Assembly: GCA_018697195.1 (NCBI GenBank)
Contig: CM031873.1
Coordinates: forward strand, 2,558,236-2,622,235
DNA from: Certhia americana
Lineage: Eukaryota > Chordata > Aves > Passeriformes > Certhiidae
Length of the DNA stretch: 64,000 nt
Direction: 5' to 3'
Made by a program: the position numbers and the translations under genes. The notes under the pieces were generated by a model that worked only from the letters and a program-made list of their open reading frames with translations, made no database searches and had not been told where the DNA came from. Positions 59,283-64,000 of the stretch are shown here, in pieces. Every line of letters starts with the position of its first letter. The stretch's first letter is position 1.

Positions 59283-62200
59283 AGATTGAACTCTCAAGGA
59301 CCATCCTGAGCTGTCCTGGTGCTATCATTCACGGGGCACAGGAGGAAGGCTGAAGCATTTTACTTCAGGAAAGCAGCAACAGAGCTGAAAGCAGCATAAA
59401 TAATGTTTTTATTTCTGTGAAGGAGGAAAAAAAGCTTCTTTCCCCTATCATAAGTTTCCTTATGCTGATGCTCATGCTATCAACATGCTGACCCAGGTGA
59501 GAGTCTCAGCTCACCTCCACATTGACTGTACTCAGCAACAGATCTCCATGGCAGGAATCAGAGACACCATGGAAGAAACTGGTCCATGGAAATCAGAAGG
59601 CATCAGCTCAGAGTTTGGGGCATGCAGGCCACACATGGCTGTGAAGCCCAGGTCAGGAACCAATAGTAAGCAATAACAACATGATCTGTTTGTTAATATT
59701 CATCCCATGGTTCCCATAAAAGCCCTCATGCCCTCTCAAGAGCTCTCTCCTCTTGCATTATTCCTCACAATTTATTAAGACAAATTGTTCTTACACCAGA
59801 GTAGGAGAGTAACCAAAGCCAGTCCCCATCTCTGGGGGAACAGAATCCCAGCCAGCCCATCTCACTGCTCACTAAGCAGATCATGGATTTCTTACCTCCT
59901 CATTCTCCCCTTGGCTTATGAGCAGTTTCCTCTCAGTTACAACCTCAAACTCCTCCTGTCCTGGCACTGCAACCACCCCTGAAGCATTCCACCCCTTCCT
60001 GCCCCACTGCAGAGTCTCCTCCTTTGTGGGGAGCCCAGCCACAGCTGGGAAAGACCAAGAGCACAGGAAAGCTTCCCAAAACTGTGTGTAGGAAAAGGCT
60101 TTTGCCGGCATTAGCAGCATGTGGCCAAGGAGCCCTGCTACAGCCATACCCATGGGTCTTTTCTAGCCTTGAAAACCTCCAACAGACCTCCCACAACCTT
60201 CAGGGAAGAGCCTGCTCGTGGTCTTACAGCAGAGGGATGGGGAGGGCACAGCCCCTGGAACTCATGGAGATGTTCCCTGGCTTGGCTTTCATTTGCCATC
60301 ACCTCCCAAAGGAGAACAGCCAAAAGCTGGGCTCCCTGCAAGGCAGAACGTGTCTGCCAGGGGCATTGCCTCCTCCATCCCCAGCACTCTGCCTGCTGGC
60401 ACCTGGCTGGGGCATCCCAACCCTTGTGCCTGCTCAGGCTGGGAAACATGGCCAAGCTCACCCCCAGGCCTCTGGCATTCCCAGCAAAATAAGGGAGCTC
60501 TGTGGTGAGATTTTTGGTGACTTCCTGGCAGACTAATGTGGGGATCCACTGAAAAGATTCCTGCAGCCCTGCCCTGAGATGGTGCAGCAGCTGGGATGTG
60601 TGAAAATGCACCCATGGCACAAACCCACCTGGACCAAGGGCTGGAAAGCCCCAGGCTCCCACTGTGTCTGGTCTCCCTGGACCCTGCACACCCCCTCAGG
60701 TCATCACAGGAGCAACACACTGGGAAACACTGCAGGAAACTGCTCATCTTGTGGCCAAGAAGCTGGGCCAGGAGTGACACTCAGCTGGGCTGAGCTGCTG
60801 GTTCTAAAGCCACAGAAGTCAGCACCAAGGCTGAGGTCAGTGCTTGATTACAGCAGGTGGGTGAGGATTTTCCAGGGATCTTGGGGATGGAAGTGAAAGC
60901 TTTATGGAATGCTGGTGGGTGCTCCTGACAGCACTGAAGACAACACAGATTTACCACAGACTGCAGCAGTGTTATCCCCTCACCATCTGATTTCCAAGTT
61001 CCAAAGGCTTGGGGTGACAAATAAAACTTTGCTACGCCACTTTTTTGGGTTTGTGTTCCACCCAGTCGCTCTTCACATTTATTCTGAACGTCCTCCTAAA
61101 ACATTTTGCTCCCATTAACTCACTGTCATGGATTTGAGAGCCCGGAGCAGAGCTATCAGCCAACAGCAGGTAGTCCATGATGCAACTTTTAAGTCACAGT
61201 CATCTTTTATGACCAGGATTCATTCCTTTAAACTTTTTCTTCTAGCTTGCTTTGATTTGGGATTTTCTTATTAATTAAATGGCAAGTTTCAGTAGCCTAA
61301 GATTGAATTATAAGGCTTGTTTAGAGGAAGGAGAATGATCAGAGCAAAGGGTGAAAGCTATATATGTAATATATATACATACACTTAAGACATGGAACTT
61401 TGCTTCTAGACGTTTGGAACAAATTAAATGGAGGATCAAATTAACTAGTGATTGAATTAAGTGGAAAGCATCTCATTACCTAAAAGATTGAAACATGTGT
61501 CATTTTATAACAGCTAAAAATAAAGCAAGAATGGGTTGAAATGAAAAGCAGGAACCTGAAAATGTCAGCCAAATTTGGGGTCTGGTGAGCCCTCCAAATG
61601 GGGAGGCTGTAAATAAGGTGGGTTTTGCCGCATAGTGCTGGGAAATGATGGGCTTGGAAACCAGATGTTGTGAAAAAGGAGCTGCTGCACATCACATTTC
61701 ACACGTGTGCAGGCAGAGAAAGGTGTGCAGGGACACAGGGGGCTCATCCAGCTACGTGGGGTTCCCAGGACACCCTCCTCACCCCCAGGCAGGACCCCTG
61801 GGTTTGGTATCTGCTGCTCCACTGCCAATCCAGCTGGCTCTGCCAGTGGGATGAACACTGCCAGTGAATGAGTTCAAATTCTGCTGCTCACAACCCAGCT
61901 GCTCAATCACCCTGGATTTCAAGCCTTGCACAATGAGGAGCAAACCCAGGGGTACAAAAATATCTTTTAAACACAGCATTAAGACATCTTATTGCCGCCT
62001 TAATTCAGCACCTTTATTGCAGGGCTCGCTCTGCTGTTTCCCAGACATTCAATTTCCTTTGAAATAGATGTGAAAAGCAGAGGGAGCATTCAGATCCAGG
62101 CTTTTGTTTCACCATTAGAACAGAGACCGTTGCACACGTCCCTTCCCTCCTGTGACATTGATGTTCATCTTCCTTCCTGCTCATATGGACCTTATAGATT

Positions 62201-62384
62201 CCAGTCACTTCTCTTCCTGACACCACATTTCACTTAGGGATGCATGGGATGGAAATTGCACTGAGCTGCCACGGAGTGCAGGAAATCAGTTTTTCACTCC
62301 ACCAAGCTCCAGCCCCAAATTCAGGATGAGGAATATGGCCTTAGCCCTTTCCTATCTCATGTCACATTTTTCCCTTTTGTTCCA

Positions 62385-62385
<1 letters not shown>
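59283..62385. other. Intergenic sequence, nothing recognised
   Basis: 59690-59800 has LTR-like wording ('cccataaaagccctcatgcc') with no partner in the window. A 183-codon minus-strand frame at 60138-60689 and overlapping plus-strand frames show no known domain. Confidence 0.5.
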
Positions 62386-62432
<47 letters not shown>

Positions 62433-62433
62433 A
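62386..62433. repeat. (TA)n microsatellite
   Basis: Alternating TA with one TTT interruption near 62421. Confidence 0.95.
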
Positions 62434-62539
62434 TTCTTATGTATTCAGGGGTCCTGACGCAGTAAGTGGAGCTTTTACAAGATAAATAACATATCTTTGC
62501 AGTAAACCTACCGCACCCCATGGATAACTCATTTTTTTC

Positions 62540-62830
62540 GATTTTCAAATTTATCTGTCATTGGCAGTTGTCTGCTTTAAGTTTTCTGGGCTATTTGTTT
62601 ACGAGACCAAAATGCATAATCACAACGCCCTATCAATAAAGTCAGGTAAGTATTAAATGTGATAAAAACTGGGAAACCCTAACTTTGCCTCCTGTGCAAT
62701 TTTATCATGAGTTCTCCTTAAAAATGTCACTTTTCACAGAAATTTATTTAGACATATGTAACCACGATTAATTAAATGTGTGGTCCCTCCACAACTCACT
62801 CCAAAAGACACTTAGCTGTATTTTGTAACC
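62540..62830. promoter_or_regulatory. Candidate conserved noncoding element
   Basis: Repeat-free, AT-rich, high-complexity wording such as 'catttgtttacgagacc'-like and 'cataatcacaacgccctatc' with 'accacgattaattaaatgtg'. No frame. The call rests on composition and absence of repeats only. Confidence 0.25.
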
Positions 62831-64000
62831 ACTGATTGGAGAAACAGGAGTTCACAGGATTCACAATGCCAGAGGAAGAAAAGATATTTCAGTCAGACCA
62901 ACATTTTTAGACTCCTTACATGTTTCTGAGTTATTTTGCCTGAATGCAGGATGCCTGAGTAGAGGTTTGGAAGAGATGAACCACATTATTTTCCTTTTAT
63001 TGTCGAGAAGACCTGGTTCCTTTCCTTGATGGGACCATGGATTTGATGGATTGCAAAGCAGTCAAGTATTTAAGTTTATATCAGCCATTTTACATACTAA
63101 CAAAAATATTCTGGTTAATGTCCACTGCAAGCTGTTCTTCATGTGGATTAAGAAATGACAATAGATGGAAAAAAACTAATGAAGACACAAACCTTGGCTG
63201 AAGATGCTCCTGCACCACATCAGGAATAACTTTTTCAGTAACTCTATTCAATATTTGGGTCCTTCTCTCCAACTGAGCTAGGCAGACCATGTAAATCCTA
63301 CTTTCCTACCATGTAAATGCTACTTTCCATATAGTTATTTCTCTACTTAGATGATGGAGACCTTGAAATCATTTCAGGCATGGATGTCTATGATGCAAAT
63401 CATTGTCTCTGTTCAGGTGAAGTCTGTCCTCATGGTCTCAGGGTGGGGTGTCCATCACAAATCCACCACTCAAACACCTTTGCCAGCCATGGAAACACAC
63501 ACCTTCATCCCACCCTGAGAGAGGAAGCTAAAATGGAGACCTACCACCACTTGAAAATGCCCATTTTCCACCACTGTTTGTAGCAACAACCTGTAGAATT
63601 GCCTGGGACAACTCATCAGATTTTAGGCTGAAATCTGGAGGCAACTTATTGAAATCTATGAGCAGAATTAAACATGTCAGAAACACTTCCCAGTGCCAAA
63701 AGATTTCCAGCTTGGAGTTTGGAACTCCAGATGTATTTCTAAACCCACCAAACATTTGAAGGAGGAGAGGAAAAGGGCAATCTTTTCTGAGAGTCACAAA
63801 TTAGAAACAACACAAATAATGAACACCCCTGAAGATGGACAAGAGCCTCCATTTAGGTACCCACAAGCCAGTCTGAAGAAAACAAAATCCAAGGCTTCAA
63901 TATTTTGTTGAGACAAATTACTTCAAATGGGAGTAAATGTACCAATTTCACCTCCAAGGTTCCTGTTATGGAAATGAGCAGCTCAATGGGAAGAAAATTT
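62831..64000. other. Intergenic sequence to the window edge, nothing recognised
   Basis: No gene, tandem array or transposon recognised. The sequence continues beyond the window. Confidence 0.5.

Noticed and set aside
59690..59810. LTR promoter-like segment
   Set aside because: A TATA-like 'cataaaagccc' alone is not enough; no second copy or TG...CA ends were found.
60138..60689. 183-codon minus-strand ORF
   Set aside because: No recognisable domain, ordinary intergenic composition, and equally long overlapping frames on the other strand.
12136..64000. Exons of COX10, PMP22 or ELAC2 expected from human synteny
   Set aside because: No frame shows the transmembrane or metal-binding motifs of these proteins.

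Overview
This window is vertebrate nuclear DNA, almost certainly from a bird. The evidence is a terminal coding exon of a vertebrate gene behind a consensus splice acceptor, at least eight CR1-type LINE 3' fragments (several ending in the CR1 signature that reads as 'tgattct'), and many short solo LTRs. One of these LTRs resembles a family that I know to be widespread in avian genomes. The number of LTR copies leans towards a songbird, but that is an inference. I see no prokaryotic, plasmid, phage or CRISPR content.

The only protein-coding sequence I can support is the last exon of a heparan sulfate glucosamine 3-O-sulfotransferase of the HS3ST3 type (HS3ST3A1 or HS3ST3B1), + strand, 11065-11683. 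It encodes the C-terminal 205 residues of the Golgi sulfotransferase domain. Positions 1-11064 are the upstream intron; exon 1 lies outside the window. The intron holds pyrimidine microsatellites at the left edge, a solo LTR at 5.0-5.5 kb, a CR1 fragment, an AT-rich block near 8.4-8.9 kb, and a 34-bp minisatellite that ends about 110 bp before the splice acceptor. An AT-rich 3' UTR follows the stop codon, with a candidate AATAAA at 12109.

From about 12.1 kb to the end (52 kb) I find no gene. This part is intergenic sequence built up by transposable elements. It has four recurring LTR families, here called A to D, plus one copy of the widespread avian-type LTR at 14.2-14.8 kb. Family A has five copies, and B, C and D have two each. 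CR1 fragments occur in both orientations, including one head-to-head pair near 21.6-22.0 kb. There is also a coding-like minisatellite at 33.1-33.6 kb, several microsatellites, and AT-rich, repeat-poor segments (notably 29.8-30.2, 37.15-37.7 and 62.5-62.8 kb) that look like candidate conserved noncoding elements. No LTR has proviral coding sequence beside it, so all appear to be solo or truncated.

A gene desert 3' of an HS3ST3 gene fits my memory of the human 17p12 region, where the 3' flanks of both HS3ST3A1 and HS3ST3B1 are long and gene-poor. I found no undescribed biological system. The observations most worth following up are the minisatellite beside the splice acceptor, the A/B paralogue question, the inverted LTR pair with a perfect 5-bp target duplication, and the noncoding-conservation candidates.
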